Assembly: GCA_020055645.1 (NCBI GenBank)
Contig: CM034548.1
Coordinates: 30,430,201 to 30,494,200 of the forward strand
DNA: 64,000 nucleotides
Reading direction: 5' to 3'
From: Tomocerus qinae
Taxonomy: Eukaryota > Arthropoda > Collembola > Entomobryomorpha > Tomoceridae
Below, in pieces: positions 1-15,000 of this stretch (position 1 is its first letter; every line of letters begins with the position of its first letter). Made by a program: the position numbers and the translations under genes. The notes beneath the pieces were generated by a model that was given only the letters and a program-made list of their open reading frames with translations, was not told the DNA's origin and made no database searches.

Positions 1-2876
1 TGATTGTGAGTGGGTTCGCTTACCTTCCTAAAAGTATTCTTGACTCGTGTGTTTTCATTATCTTGCTCTCTGAGTGAGCTACTCTTTTCTTTCACTGCGC
101 AGCTTTATGGCAACCCTACATACATGCATGGTAGCACATATACATGCACAAAAATAAGTGGCATATTATTTGTACATTATGCATCGTGTATGTATGTAAG
201 ACTTTTTACTTAGAACTGATGCTCGTGGAGCCAAAGTTGACTTGACTTTGCTCAGCCCGTTTAGTTGACTTTTATCTGAAGTGTAGCCAACAGCCAACAC
301 AGTGTGCATAAATATATGCAGCAATCTGTCTCATCGTCATCACACTCAGCTCGCTCACAATCAGTTCAACCAAACTGAATGAGCAAGTCGAGTTTCTAAC
401 TTTCTCTTATATAAACACATCACAATCAGTATATATATATATATTTAGTAGCTTGTTTTATGATACAAAGTTTCTATGTGGCTATATTTGCACATTATGG
501 TTTTCTCTCTGATTGTGTTTTGAGATTGCGATCCCTAAATAGCGATCCCAAAACCCACCACACAAGGATACGGAAACAAGGGCTTTGTTGTCTTCCACAT
601 GTATGGATTGTCATGTCATGTCCTATCAAAACGATTTTCATTCTAACCTGTAATTCTATCCTGGATTCCCTATACAGCGTTTTGAGCTTATATAAGCATA
701 TTCCCATTTTTAGTAAGATTGAATAGATTCTCTAACTCCGATTCCTTACTTTGATTGGGAAAGCTCTAACTTTGTGGCACAAAATCCTTGGTATGACTTT
801 AAGTGTTGGCCGATGTAAACTTTGATTGGAGACTGCTTTTGAACCCTGCATTTGTTATTTAGTATACAATAACCAACTGGCTTTGTTTCCTAAGCTAACA
901 ATGAAGTCGCTTACTTTACATTGTCTTTCTATGGACAATTTAACTTTACTCTGCAAATAGAAGGAAATCCGAGTATCACTCTACCATACTCACCACAGAA
1001 AATTCACATATACATTGTAGCTACTGCGGAGATAAGTTTTAGTGACTTTATGTGCGTAGGAAGATTTTCTATAGCTACTGTCATAATGAGATTCAATCAT
1101 TTATCAAAATGGCTCTACACAAAATACAGAAATGACTAGCGATTCTTAGTTACAAAATAACTAAATTATACATCTACCCACAGATATACTTATATACGCC
1201 CACAATCTGGAAATCAAATCTAATAAGCTCTATTATATATTTTCCATGCAGATTTGTGAATGCGGACAAGAAGCACGTATGTGCCAACTCAAAAGATTAG
1301 AAGGAACAAAAAGAACATGAAAGCAGTATATCGTCAACACATAACTGTCAGAGTACAAAAATAAGTTATCTATACTTCGCAGTACATAAACGTGGCTAAT
1401 GCTTTAGTTACTCATAGTTACCTTTTTCAATCAGATTATCTAAGAGGACTGAGAATGGAGAGGCTGATTGAAAGAGATAGAAATTGTAAGAGACAACAAA
1501 CTAGTACTATTGTATCGTAATAATAGTAATACTTGTAGAACGATCAAACAGTCCTTTTCTTTACTACAAACAAGTAGGTAAGCAGATACATGAATATTCT
1601 CGAATAATGTAATAAAGAAGTAGCACATGGGCGGAGGAAAGCATATTTTATAGTCTTTGTGTCGTAGGTAAATGTCAGAGATCACTCAGCCAATAGATTT
1701 CATGGTAAAAGCTTATACAGACAAGGAGGACAAAAGAAAAGGAGGAAATTGCAACCAGGTGGATTGACTGCGTTGTTTATTTGCAATTCGAGTCGCCTTC
1801 GCACTTATACCAGTACTACCCAAGGAGAGTTCAAGAGAAGGAAACCACTAACTAGCTGTATTACAAAGCAAATGAATCGAAAGCAAAACCTTAACAAACA
1901 TTAATTCAACCAAGAGATGCAAAACGAACTGTTTCCGTACCTTTGACATGCCCACTGACAGTTCTCAACAAAGAAAATAATACCTATATTAATGTGATAC
2001 TTGTCATCATGTAATGCTACGTAGTACCGCCTACGTAGTCCCTATTATGCTATCATAATTATATAGAGCACTCTGACTGTATATTATAATGTTATTACTT
2101 GTTGTGAGTTGTTTAGATTTAGAATGGCTTCGAATGTTACAAATTCTGATTCCTCTTCCTTTGAGTGCTACAATACTTATTATCATCATCCGTTCATTTA
2201 TTATTCTGAACCACCGCATAATTGTATTTATTCTTTGAAAATAACTATGTAACATCAAATGTTGCAAATTTCCTTCGGGTGAGGCCTATTATAATCTCAA
2301 ATAATGTCAGTTGTGTAAGGCTTTGCCATATTTATTGTATAAAGTAGCTCAACTCTATCCCTATATGCAATCGCAGTTGTATTGAAAGACAACCACAACT
2401 TACTTTTGTAACTATATCTACATAAAGTTGTTTGAATTTAGTATGTTATTATAGTTGCCTTTTCCGAGTGATCTTTAATTGGAAGTATCATTAGCATTAA
2501 ATTGAGCGTGTACTACGATAATAATTCCTAATTATTAAGATTATACAAGCGATGCTTGTATAAAGGTATTTTAAACCTTACTACTACGTTGTGTAACTAT
2601 TCTCAACGTTTTCGATCGTTCTCTCAACGATTTTACATGTCTACATCCTTTTTAAAACACTCTGCAGCTGTTGCAGGACATTTCTGTCAAATAAAAAATG
2701 AAGTCAACACATTATCAATCTACCAACATCAATAAATAACATCTCGGTTATTTTTCCGTTATCTCTCCTCGGAATTCAAGCCAGTCCTCTCAGAATTGAC
2801 CTGAAATCATTATTCTCCTTGGAATCTACCTTTAGCCTTGTTTTAACATTTTTGATAATATACGTTTGAACCACAG
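1..2876. other. AT-rich region with no recognised gene
   Basis: I see no exon here with convincing coding character on either strand. Open frames are short, lack good splice sites and have the composition of random AT-rich DNA. A short (AT)n run lies at about 430-444. A weak promoter-like arrangement near 308-345 is discussed under rejected items. Confidence 0.5.
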
Positions 2877-3040
2877 TTGGTGTGATTCCCAATGCTGTAT
2901 ACGTGATGGGAAATTTGGCAGAGAGGCTTAGAAGTGCAAAGGAAAAAGAAGATGATGGAGATCTTATCTCTAGTGCACGGCAGGAAATGCAAATAAGATT
3001 TTTGCAATATCTTGAACATGAACACAAGAAATGGTGGTGG
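2877..3040 (+). other. possible coding exon, plus strand
   Basis: After an acceptor-like CCACAG at 2871-2876 the plus strand is open to a TGA at 3041. The predicted peptide is charged and helix-like (it includes NLAERLRSAKEKEDDGD and QEMQIRFLQYLEHEH), unlike the translations around it. Possible donors are GT at 3034 or 3040; the TGA followed by AATAAA at 3182-3187 would instead suit a terminal exon. No family is recognised and no partner exon was found nearby. The opposite strand is also open here, so strand and reality are both uncertain. Confidence 0.25.
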
Positions 3041-6000
3041 TGAAACATGCACGAGTGCTGAAAAGTATTTTATGGGCCGAATGAGATTCTTGCTGCCAAT
3101 TCCACTCTCATATATGTACATATGTAATATGTACACTGTCCCTGTTGTAATAGTTATAGTAGAAATTCTTGGTAAAAGACAAATAAAAGTAGACATGAAG
3201 GCAGGGTTGCTTATTGCTCTACATACAACACATAAAGCCAATTGCAAGGCAAAGTCGTCAGATATATATTGACTTTTCTGTGAGTGTTCAATAAAGTCAA
3301 ATCATCTGTGTGCAATATTCCTCCCTTAGAAGATCGTTTCCAGTCAGTGTACTGCATTTTCATAGTAAATGTAAGACGAAGGTAAATCTTTGGGTACTGG
3401 TGAAAACGGCATTTTCATCTTGACTTGACAAACCCATCATCAAGACTTTAAGGAATGAAGGACAAAATACCTTTCACTGCTTTCGGCTGTTATAGTGCGA
3501 TCTAATATCCATTTTGCATTCACATTCATTTAAATGCACTTTACTATATAAGGGGAGCACAAAACACACCTGCACTTGGAATGTGCAAATAATTGCATTA
3601 CAGCTTCGTTACATAAAGTAATTAAGGGTAGCTTAATATAATGCTAAAGCCAGTTTTGTACCTTGTGGAAAATTTTAAATCAAGCATTAAATTAGCTGCA
3701 AATAGCTTAACAGATGCAAACTGTAAATAGAGCACATGTTTACCGTTTTAGTAAATAACTTTCAAATTGAACTGAAAGCCTCCTGTCCCACCTGTATATG
3801 TGGATATCTTTTAGGCAGTAAGTTACGTGAAAACAGCAAATAAAGAGATAAGTATACATCTAAGCTAATAAGTGGGAATTGGTTGTATTGCCATGCAGAA
3901 AGAGGAGCTGAAGTATAAATTGCATTCCACATTCACTTGGCCACGGGAGAATTGATACGGGAGAATAACTACAGATACAAATATTAAATAGCCTATCTCC
4001 CTTTCACTACATTCGTATCTTGGAGGAAAATTTCAAAAAAAACTCGAGCACATAGGAGGAGATTTGTATTTCAAACAGGAAAGTAAAATGGAAAAGGATA
4101 CTTGTTCAGGCCAATATCGGTAATACGACATCAGGAAAATGAAGGCGCCGACTAAATTGCCTCACAGGGTTGACGGTTTATTGGATTGAGTTGGTGTCGG
4201 ATTTTTAAAAAATTCTCATTTCCTATAAGTAAAACATACAGATGGAAGGGAAAAAGAATCTGGAGAGATACCCATGCGGCGTATTTTATTTCTTCGCAGG
4301 CATTTTCATATTGAACGTGCAATATCTAGGTACATGCAAATTTCACCGATAATATGGATGAAGTTTTCTGATTCCAAGGAGCAAAACAGTACAAGAGCAC
4401 AAGACTGATGGGAAAAAAGCGATGAGCGGAGGAATTTTCGACATTATCCTGTACGTTATACTTACACAAGCTCTCGTATAATATTGCTCTGTGCATACCT
4501 TGGTAGATTACCTGATAAAAACCCGAAGGCAATAGGCGGCAAGACAAGCACAGAATTTCCCTGGATTGACTGAGTGAGCAAAAACGATTCTACTATACAC
4601 AGAGCAGAGTGTAATAATAAAGTGGATTTAGGTTATGTTGCGTTTATGTGTTGGGAGGCTACGCCGTGCTGGCATATTAGGAGGAGGTAGATTTAGCTTG
4701 TCCTCCACTTTCTCCGTCTTATAAGGTAGTGAAAGGTTCCGTCTGACTCTTTGAGAAAAGTCGCGGAAATTGATGAGATTTATGCAGATTTACTCACACG
4801 TTCTCATGAATGGAATAATAATATACTCAACAGACGAGTGCTCAACTCTGAATATTTACTGAAATTTATTTATTGTCCTATATACTTGTACGTGGCCAAG
4901 TTCTCCATCAACTCCAAAGAAATCATTCCTGCCGGGCGACTTTCACCTTAGTCACCACACCACCACCCACAAACTAACCAAACACCGCTAAGCTAACAAC
5001 TTTCTTGAAAAATTAATTTCTATCGATACCGACAAGTTTCGCAATGCCACTCGCCCCAACTTTTATTTTCCTCTTATCGCTTCCAATTAACTTGATTTCT
5101 GAACAAACTGCAATTGAATTTTTCACGTCTCATCAGGTTCATGCTTTCACATAACTAAAAAACTTTCAATCTACCCTAGCAAAACGTTTCACATCTTATC
5201 GCTTGTCATCATACTCTACGCTGACGAATTTTAGACACGAAAAATGTATTTAGGAAAGTGTGGGCAAAGAGGTTCTTAACAATTTGCAATTCTTTCAACA
5301 TTTTAATGATGAAAATTCTATGGAAAATAAAAAAAAACTTCATAGAATATTATATAACTATGACGCTATGACGAATCTTACTTTTTGACAATTATTATAG
5401 CATACTGTTGTAATGAATAGAAAAGTTGACTACATGTCTTACCATCATTGCACTATCATATAATTTTATGCTAGTAATTTTGAATGAGTCATAATTAAAA
5501 TGCACGATGTCTAAGAAATATATAGCTCAATAAATAGACATTGCATTTTATTATTTAAGCATTGAATATCTTATAAGGTTTAAAATTGTGATTAATCCAC
5601 GCTCGGTATATAATATTATAGAAAGTACGTGAATGTCTTTTAATAGAACTAGTGATGAACAAATTGTCGTCTCTTTTTCTATAAGTAACTCGGGGCATTG
5701 GGGAAAGAAATGAGATAACTAATGGATTGTTTACAATCTGCATGATATCGCATTTTGAATGTAGAAAATGTTTAGGCAAATCGCAATTCTAAACAGACAT
5801 TCTTTAGCACGTAATTTATGTAAGTGGCAGACTGCTGCTCTCCTAAATATGAACATACTGCCAATTTTATTCTACTCAATCACAATCAGTATGAGTTTTG
5901 CTAGTTTCACAAACTATTGATCGACAAATGGAATGGCAATCTTTTTAAGAAATAAACTTTTCCTTAGTCCATATTTACAGAAATAATGCTCTATCTATTT

Positions 6001-9000
6001 CTTACAGAACGAAGCCTACAATATTCTCCATTTTACGAACTTAAAGTTAATAGATCAAGACATGAAACAATAGTGGAAAGAATGGAACGTAAATGTGTTT
6101 ACTGTTGCGAATCGCTCCAATCATTCATAATCATCTGGTCGTAGAATATCTGGAGTAACAGCCAAACTTCTCATTCGCAGACAACATTTATGAACCGTAT
6201 TACCCAAACTTGACTCATACACCGGAGGTGGCTGAGTAAAATACTGCCTATGAAAAATAAGTGGGCCATATGCAAGTTTTCACATTGCATTACGAATACT
6301 CTCCCGCAATTATTGTAACACCAAGACGATTTCTGGTAACCCAACTCCGTTAAATAGTGGTCTGGTCTACCGTCGACCATTATATTTTTAGCATATTGGG
6401 TATAAACTGAATTTACACTAGGTAGGCACTTCCCTAAGATACTTACTAGCCACTACTGGATTACTAGGATAAACGCTGCACATACTCGTATTCACACTAG
6501 AAACAAATTATGTAAGATTTAGCAGCCATTTTTGAAATAACTTTTCGTATTAAAAGTAAGCGTTTCCAATTAAATCAAATTTATATTGCCTTTCCAAAAT
6601 GATAATTTTTTTCCCATTAGAATCTACTTTAATTTAACTGCAGGCCTTTCTCTAAAAAATACAATTTTTAAAGTGATATTTATATGCAAAAATCTAAGTG
6701 AAATAAGCAAGACATTTTATATCTGTACTACTTTTATGCAAATAGATGCACCCAAAAGCAATTCCAACTAGTAGATAAATTGCCTTCTAGTACATATTAT
6801 AATCGCTTGTGCATTTGGCTTCTAGCCGTCCAACTTATACATATATGTATACATAAAACATGATTCACCCCCAATTGTCAACACCTTTTTGTCAACACTA
6901 TACCCTATTCTAGTATAAACTAACCTAACCATGGATGATAGTAAAGGTTGGGGTTCACCCATAAAATATACCTAATGTTGTATCTCCCAATATTCACATT
7001 TGGAGAATATTCTACTTTGTTTCCATGTAGCCTAGTAAATATGCGTACCAATGATCCTAAAAGTTCTACCTTAGACTAGGGCAGTATTATACAAAGTGGA
7101 ATGTAGGATAGACTTAAATAGTGTCATAATATGTCATATAATGTGGTAACTAAAAGCATAAGCATGAAGATACTTTATCTCACTTGCTGTGTGATAATAT
7201 TATTTATTTAATAGTATATTCTGCGGTTACTATATGATTTAAGACTGCAAGGAAGTAGGTAGATACATAATAAATTTATGACCTTCTCTCGCCAAGTTTT
7301 TTATAATATCATTTCAATTAGATAAAACATGGTGTTTAGAATATACATCTAATAGCATACGATCATTGAAATTTTAACAATTTATGGACTAATATATTAA
7401 ATAACAATAACAAACAACGTGCGTGTGTAATGTTTATCGTTCCCTGCCGCGTTCACGTTTTATTCGATAGAAATTGTATAGCATTTAGAATAAGGTTTTA
7501 TACTAGTGAACCCCTCAGTCGAGAGTTGTAGCGTAATTCGCAGCCTGTGGTGTTGTTTTCTACTAGATTTACTAGCCTAGATACATCAGGCATGCTGATA
7601 TGTCTAACATTTTACACAGACTTTTACTTTACGTCCCTCTCCACCGTTTTCGGATACTTGGGCATTTCGTGCAATTCCTCGAACACACAAACTGCCAGAT
7701 GCTATTATACCGCTATTTATCTGTATGGAAATCTTTAGGGAAAACGCATGGAAAGTAATTTTTACAAATTTCAATACCCAAGCATCTTTCTCATTACTTT
7801 CCACGCACTTAATTTTACTACAGAATACATGCATATAGTCCCTGACAAATTCTTGCATGCAACCCAATGCTTTTTTGAACTATTTTTCTACGTTACTCAT
7901 GTCTTTCATTCTTTCACATTTAGATCGATTTCTTATTTTTTTAATAGTGCATAAGAGCGCACTTGCTACACTTTCTGATTGTCCCAAAGAGTTACTATAT
8001 GAAAAATGTTTCTCACAACATGCGACCAAAGTTTTCTGCAAACTTTTTAAATAAAATTACAGATAATTACTAAATTACTAAAGTTTGACCGAAAGCAACT
8101 TCGTAAAAACGATCCATAAACTATGGAAAATAAAATTCTGCCCACATCGTAATATAATAAATATCTCACTAATAGCCTAAGTCTAAAGTCTAAACTATAA
8201 AAACTATTTGTTTTGAGCTACTAATATTTCGTAGCCATACTAAGTGCAGGTATAGAATTCCAACACTTAATAATTTATTTCAAAGTTTTTCTTTTATTAA
8301 GTGTACCTTATAGATGCATTATAGTTTTTAATGATTCTAGACACAAAAGTAGAACTTTAAACTTGTCGTTACCTGTCGGTGCTGCAGGAAAACTACAGAT
8401 AATGATAAATATTTAATTGCATTCGTTCCAATTCCAGTTGTTTTCTTCCCTAACTATTCCTAATGGAACTTTTAATTCATTTCTCGATATAATATGTAAA
8501 ATTTAACCTATTAAATGCACATTCAGCAAAACTATGTTTTCATGTCATTAAATATAATACAAAAAAATTTTGCATTGGCATTGTGAAATAGATTGCCATT
8601 GCAATTTTAAGTTATACTTGCAAAGTTAAAACATACTGCCTAATAAATAGCCTTCGATAATAACTGATTCAAATCTATGTTTAAAATGAAAGTGACCAAG
8701 TAGTCAATATTGTAGGTAAGTTTAGCTTGGCTTTTGTTTTAGACAGCCATCATACTATACTTTCAATCATATGAAACTCATTTTTAATTTTAAAAATACG
8801 GCATATCCATTTTATGTTTAAAACTTTAAAAATGGGGCAATAAGATAATGATTTTTGACATTGTTTATTTGCATTTGTTATGTATACATGTCAAAAAATA
8901 CATCAAAAATGAGTTTAATTTAGTGAAAATTAACACTTAGTGTGAAACCAGGATTTTCCAACAAGCTTGACCATTGATTTGATAGCTTGATTGCTCGTAG

Positions 9001-12000
9001 GTCCACCAGATATTCAAGTCGATTTAATTGGAAGGTTTACATTTGACATGGAAAATTTAATAACTGAATTGCTCCTGCTGTGTAGCTTACATGTTCATTA
9101 GTACTTACTATTCTTAAATAATTATTGACTGATGAAGAAACAAGTGGGTTACTTACTAGCAGGCGGAGAAATAATGACATTTCTAAATCTGGGTAGCCAA
9201 CCCACTGAAGTTAGTTTCCTTCCTATATTATGTACGTACTCTGGCTGTAAGTATCTCAGTTTGTATAAATAGAAAGCTTAGGCATACACATTAGCAAAGG
9301 CACACGTTATACTTTCGCATTGTTCGATAACCTTTCTGTTTTGAGTCACGAAACGTGCGAGTTGGTATGCGGTACGATACCAAAACAGTATGCATTAGTG
9401 CATTGTTATGTATATAGGCAATAAATAATAATATAGGTGCCTATATAATGAAGTATAATTTTTATATCGTTATCTGCAAAATGGTGTAATCTATCACTTC
9501 GAGTCAATAATGAAACCTACACACAAGACTCTACACAAGAAAGTTTTCCGCATGCCAGTACAAAAACAGTTCTTCAGACTGTCTAACAAATCTACCATGA
9601 AGTCTACGTGTCAATTTAACGGATTGTGAGCAAACAATGAAGTCGCTAGCCACAGTCAATATCCTATCCATTCTACATAGAAACCATGATCTTCGTGTTT
9701 TCATTATTTCATTTACCAATCCATGCAGCCCGTGATTCAGTGTGCAAAAATTGGCAAAAAGGATTAAATGGCAAAATTACCAAATTATAGGCTCAAATAC
9801 ATACAATTATACAAGTGAGACGGTAAAAAAGTTCAAAAAGTAGTATTTAAGGTACATTGGAGAGTTTCAGCCTTGAGTCTCGGTTTGGTATTCAGATTCC
9901 ATTATTTCCGCCACTATTGTAGTTAGCAACTTCTACTACGACTACTCTGCTACTAATAATTACGCAATAAGCAATGGGTTTTCCCGTATATGTAATGCAA
10001 TTGCGAAAGGAGAGGCTAATTTCCTAATATTCTCAGTTTCAAGTAAATTGAAATATAAGTAAAAGATTTTAATAAGCCAAGAGTGGAAAAGCAAGTGCTC
10101 TCTGTGTTAATTGAGCGATGTTATACAAGTGAGTCAAGGAATCATTGCATGGATAGTTAACTAACTAGTTTTCTTCAATATTTTAGATAGACTTGAGTAC
10201 TCGAGAGATTAATTAGCCTTTACCTATTTATTTTTTGATTAAGTTAGTGGAGTATCAGTAATTACGTAGAAACATGATGCTCAGTAATTAACTTCAAAAT
10301 TTTTAATTGAAGTGGTAGGCTCATTTAATGATGATATCCAATTGGTTAACTGGCTGAAGGACGACATCGCCTGTTGGAACTCAGCAGCGTATTAAAAAAT
10401 AGTTTACAGTGCTGTGGGAGTTTCTCCGCATGGCAAATTCTTCGTTTAATTAGCAATAATTGATGGGATGAATACTCAGTGAAACAGATAGTAAAATTGC
10501 ATTAAAACACATTTTCATGTCACATGCCAAACCAGGCTGAACTAGATAGGTTCTTACCTATGTTGAACGCTATCTGATGAGTTTAACTAGATTGTAGATC
10601 ACATAGATCAAGCAATGATCGGGGTTGAAGAGAATTCTACCTCCTAGGTTAGTTAGAGTTAATTCTACAGACAATCCCATTATAGAAAGCTTAGTAAACG
10701 TGAGGCATTGATATTTTTCTGTGGCTGAGCATAGGGCACAGATATTACAATACATATGATTATGCTGTTATCCACTAGTGAACATGTTGATGGGATAGCA
10801 TGACTCCTTGTCATACCATATGGTAGAAAGTGTCATAAAAATTGACTGAACTGACAGCTTTCTCCATATACATATGTAGGAGCACTCGAGGAAGGAGAAA
10901 GTCTTGAATTGCTTCAGAGTGAATGAATGGCTGGATAGGATGTCAAATAAACATACCACATGCTGTGCTATTTCATTACTACTGTGCATTGTGGTTGACC
11001 AAAGTCATTGTAATAGTTCAACTGACAAAGGTGGAAAGGTACTTGAGTTAAATCTCTACCCGTATGGTATCTTCACAATTAGCAATTTGCTACTACTTAC
11101 ACAAGCCCATCTCATTCAAGTGCATGTCTGTGGGAATATTACATTTCAGCAGACAAATACATCAGAACGTGTAATATAATAAAACATGGATGTTTAAATA
11201 TTATGTATTCACAGGAGTGCGAAGCCTTATCTACTGTACAGGAGTAAACATAATAATTGTATAGATATGTATTTACGGATGATATATTCAAGAATTTGTA
11301 AAGAAGAGATTTGCGATGCTTACTGTTTGCTAGTCTACTTATATGCATGAATTACTTGGAAAACAGAAACATGTTTTGTCTATCCAATTCCAGATCAAGC
11401 AGCAGCAATTGAAACAATATATTAGTTATATCATAGAGAACGCGTGCCCAAGCCTTGGAATATAAATAAATGTATTGAATTTGAATTGTAAAAGCAACAA
11501 CTCTTCTGTTATCGGTACAGACAGAAACTGGAATGGATTTAGCTCCTTAAGTGCATGGATTTTAGGATTTTAAACGCCAAACTGTAGTTTCCTGGCAATA
11601 AGCACATAGCTGTGCACCACATAGAAAATGTAACAAAGACTAAAGGAATTCCAAACGAATCCTGCACTATGACTGTGAGAAATGAACACTAAAGACTAAC
11701 TTTGGGAAAGGAAAGTTATCAAAGGGAAGAGAAAGTAAAGATACAAAGGGACATCATAAGTAAAATTTGGTTAATTACAACCACTGTAATTACAATTTAA
11801 ATTATTGGGAAGACGTGTACAGGTTTTTAGCACATTAGATACTACTATGTACCTATCCTCAGAAATCCTTCTGTATAATATAATATTATGGAAGATGAAG
11901 AAGATACCTACTGACGCCTACGCTGTCTTTCTTACATCTCCCCTGTTAATACCTATAGAGCTACACAACTTTTGGAACAAATTCTTTCCCAAGATGTCAT

Positions 12001-15000
12001 TCTTTATATAGACTGATTTCTTTCAAGGATTTTATCAACTACTAGAAATGATTGCTGAGTCTGTAGCTTTCTTGCAATTACAATAGCACTCTTCATGTTT
12101 CTATTCTTGTGTCGGTTCTTCGAGTGTGACAGACGGACACTATATATAGTCTCAGTCAAAATTGACACAAAAGTTATGGTTTATTTGCAACAGTTCGGCT
12201 CTGAGTTTATCCTTTGTACCTTATAGATCACTTGTATCAGAATGCTTTCTCCAAGATTAAAAATATTTGGAAAATTTCATGGCGCAAAATTATTTTGCAT
12301 TCTGCACATATTTTCTATGCCGCTTATAGAATTCAGAATACTAAGCTTGTATTGCATGTCCATAATTCTCTGTCGAGTGGAGTTTGTTGACACGATGTCT
12401 AATATCATCCACCTCTGTCAAGTAATTGGCACTTTGGCACGTATTGTTAAGCCAATTTTAAAGCTTTTCCAAGCTGTCATAGGCAGTGGCAGAATGAGAT
12501 CACTTTCTTCGGTGCTGTACACTATACTATGCTTCTCACTAAACTAGTACAATTGTTCTGTGACATTTGGAAATAAACTGGAGATTTCAATGCTTACTTT
12601 CATTTCCTACTATTTTTAGATAGTGTATTTACTTTATATTTACAGAGTCTAAAAAACAGGTTTTCGTATGCTGTCTCGCATCATGTACAATGCCTAAATA
12701 AATACTTCTATACTAAAACTGGGAAAATTATAACTATCAAACTACTGGTTTCCTTTTCTTGAATATAATCATTTCGCAGAACAGGGAAAGAAATTTGGCT
12801 ATATAAATTTTTTAAAAAGCACAGAAGGAGTGGTTGGGTTCATTTTATTGGAAAGAAAATTGTCACTTTTTTTACAATGACTAAAATTTTGTTAACCCAG
12901 AATTTCTAAGGAGGTCTAAGCTTAAGTTATACTGAAAGTTTTTTAAAATTGAATGTGTATAAGAAAATTGTAATATAAATAATAGTAATAAGGAGACAAC
13001 GCTCGCTGAATACATACAAATACACAACAAGCTAATAGGAATACAAATGCGTGCATTTGGAAACCTATATAATATATCTTATTCATATAAGTAGTACTTA
13101 ACCATAAATAAAAGTGAGTATTTGCTGGTCAGTAATAAAAGTGATGGAATTAGGAATAAAAATTCGAACTGTACGCTGTAAATAGTCAAAATTATCGTGA
13201 CTGAGGAATAAAGGCATGTCTAGTCATGTAAATGGATTTCACTATTTCGGCCAGAAACGGCGTACATAATACATTACTCTTGGTTGATTGCGAGTTCCAC
13301 TCATGTTTTTAGCAGACAACTGCTATATTATGGCATTTCAGCACGACATTCATCCATTTACAGATCAAAATGCAAGATCAAATTCAGCGTTGTACTACAG
13401 TTTTTTTCATGCTTGAATAACTATCTAACCCTAAGTGTGTTTGGCTGATGTTGAGACATAAAGAAGAAGAAACTTACGTTTGTATGCTTTCACTGCGTAA
13501 ACAATGCGTGCATGAATCACGGTTTCTTACTGCAAATAACACTAAATCTTAATAATGAAAATTTCATAAAGTGTATTACTAATACAACTCTTATAAAAGA
13601 ATGGCTTTGTGTACTTTCTGGACTATGCATCATAGTGGTCGAATAATTTTATCTCAATCGTGTTTCTTAGAGTCTGACTATTGCTCTTTTACGCTACAGT
13701 ATACTGTAACCTGGAATTACACCAGTAAATCTTCTGGTAATAGCATTTTAAGCAACTATACGATAATATATCTTTGGCAGCGTATATAGAAATCACAACA
13801 TTACTACATACATCTCAATTGTAAAATTTAATGTACATTTCCCATAATCAAGCTGTAAATGGCGAAATAACTATTTACAAACTGCAATCTGCAATTACGT
13901 TATTTGTAAAATCCTTAACAAACCTTGTATCAATGTATACTAATGTAACATACACATATTGTTCGAAATGAAAATAAGAAATATATAGTTGTAAGGGAAA
14001 CCCCAGAATGGAAAGCGGCAGGATTGCCCATAGAAGAAAGTTTGAGCCAAAGTTTGTTAGATACTTTATTAAAAACTATTCCATTCATTTTAACCCATTT
14101 TTTGAATAGTGAATGAGATTATTTTTTGAATACCATTTTCAGAATCTGATTATTTTATGCCTGTATGTAGACATTGTGTAAATCAATTCAGTTAATAATC
14201 GATGCTAAAATACAAGAAAAGAGAAAAATGTATTTATCGGAAAATTTAATGCCAATTTAAAACCTGATAAAAATCAAACTTGAGAATGCAAAGTAGACAG
14301 TCTACTTATTCTGGGAAAGTCGCTAATAAATAGCAGTTTTTTTACACACGCCGTCGTTAACACTATTATTGGTTTCAACAAAGAGCAGTGTGGTTATAGA
14401 CAAACAAAAGAAATAGCAGTATTGAAAATATTGTCCAAAAATTATTATTTCCATTTCCTATTGTTGTAGTAAAATGCAAGAGTAGCATGAGACTAAAATC
14501 TTAGTAAAAATAAAATCTATAATAAATCTGTTAGGGCAGTAAAGTCCAAAGGGCATGGAGAGTTCGAGTAGGCGCTAAAAGGAAAAGCATAAAATCTTTT
14601 ATATTGCTTTCACCAATCGAGGTCGTACACCCTTATAAAATAAAATGAAGAACGTGTCACGGCACTTACGATCAGTTAGGCTCACTTTTCAAGCGACATA
14701 TACATAAAATTACATTACATTATTATTATGTACTCTGCATCTGTGTAGTTCCATATTGCACGGAAGCACTCCACCACATTTCACGGACACAGGAGCAAAC
14801 ACTTTCTCTAGCACAATTAGCAAGTAGGAAATACGTATGCATTATCGTACCGCATCCTCCTCTAATATATTATTAAATTACCTGTTATTTCAACGTATCT
14901 TTAGTGCTATATGCAAAGTACCTAATTAACAATTTTATGTACAGACGCTATATGAACCGAGGGTGACACCATTTATATTAATCAACGAAGATGTGTCAGT

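Noticed and set aside
300-370. Promoter-like stretch with ATAAATA and TCATCA about 31 bp apart, plus a TCAGTT initiator-like site
   Set aside because: The motifs are weak matches and no gene, leader exon or donor could be recognised downstream.
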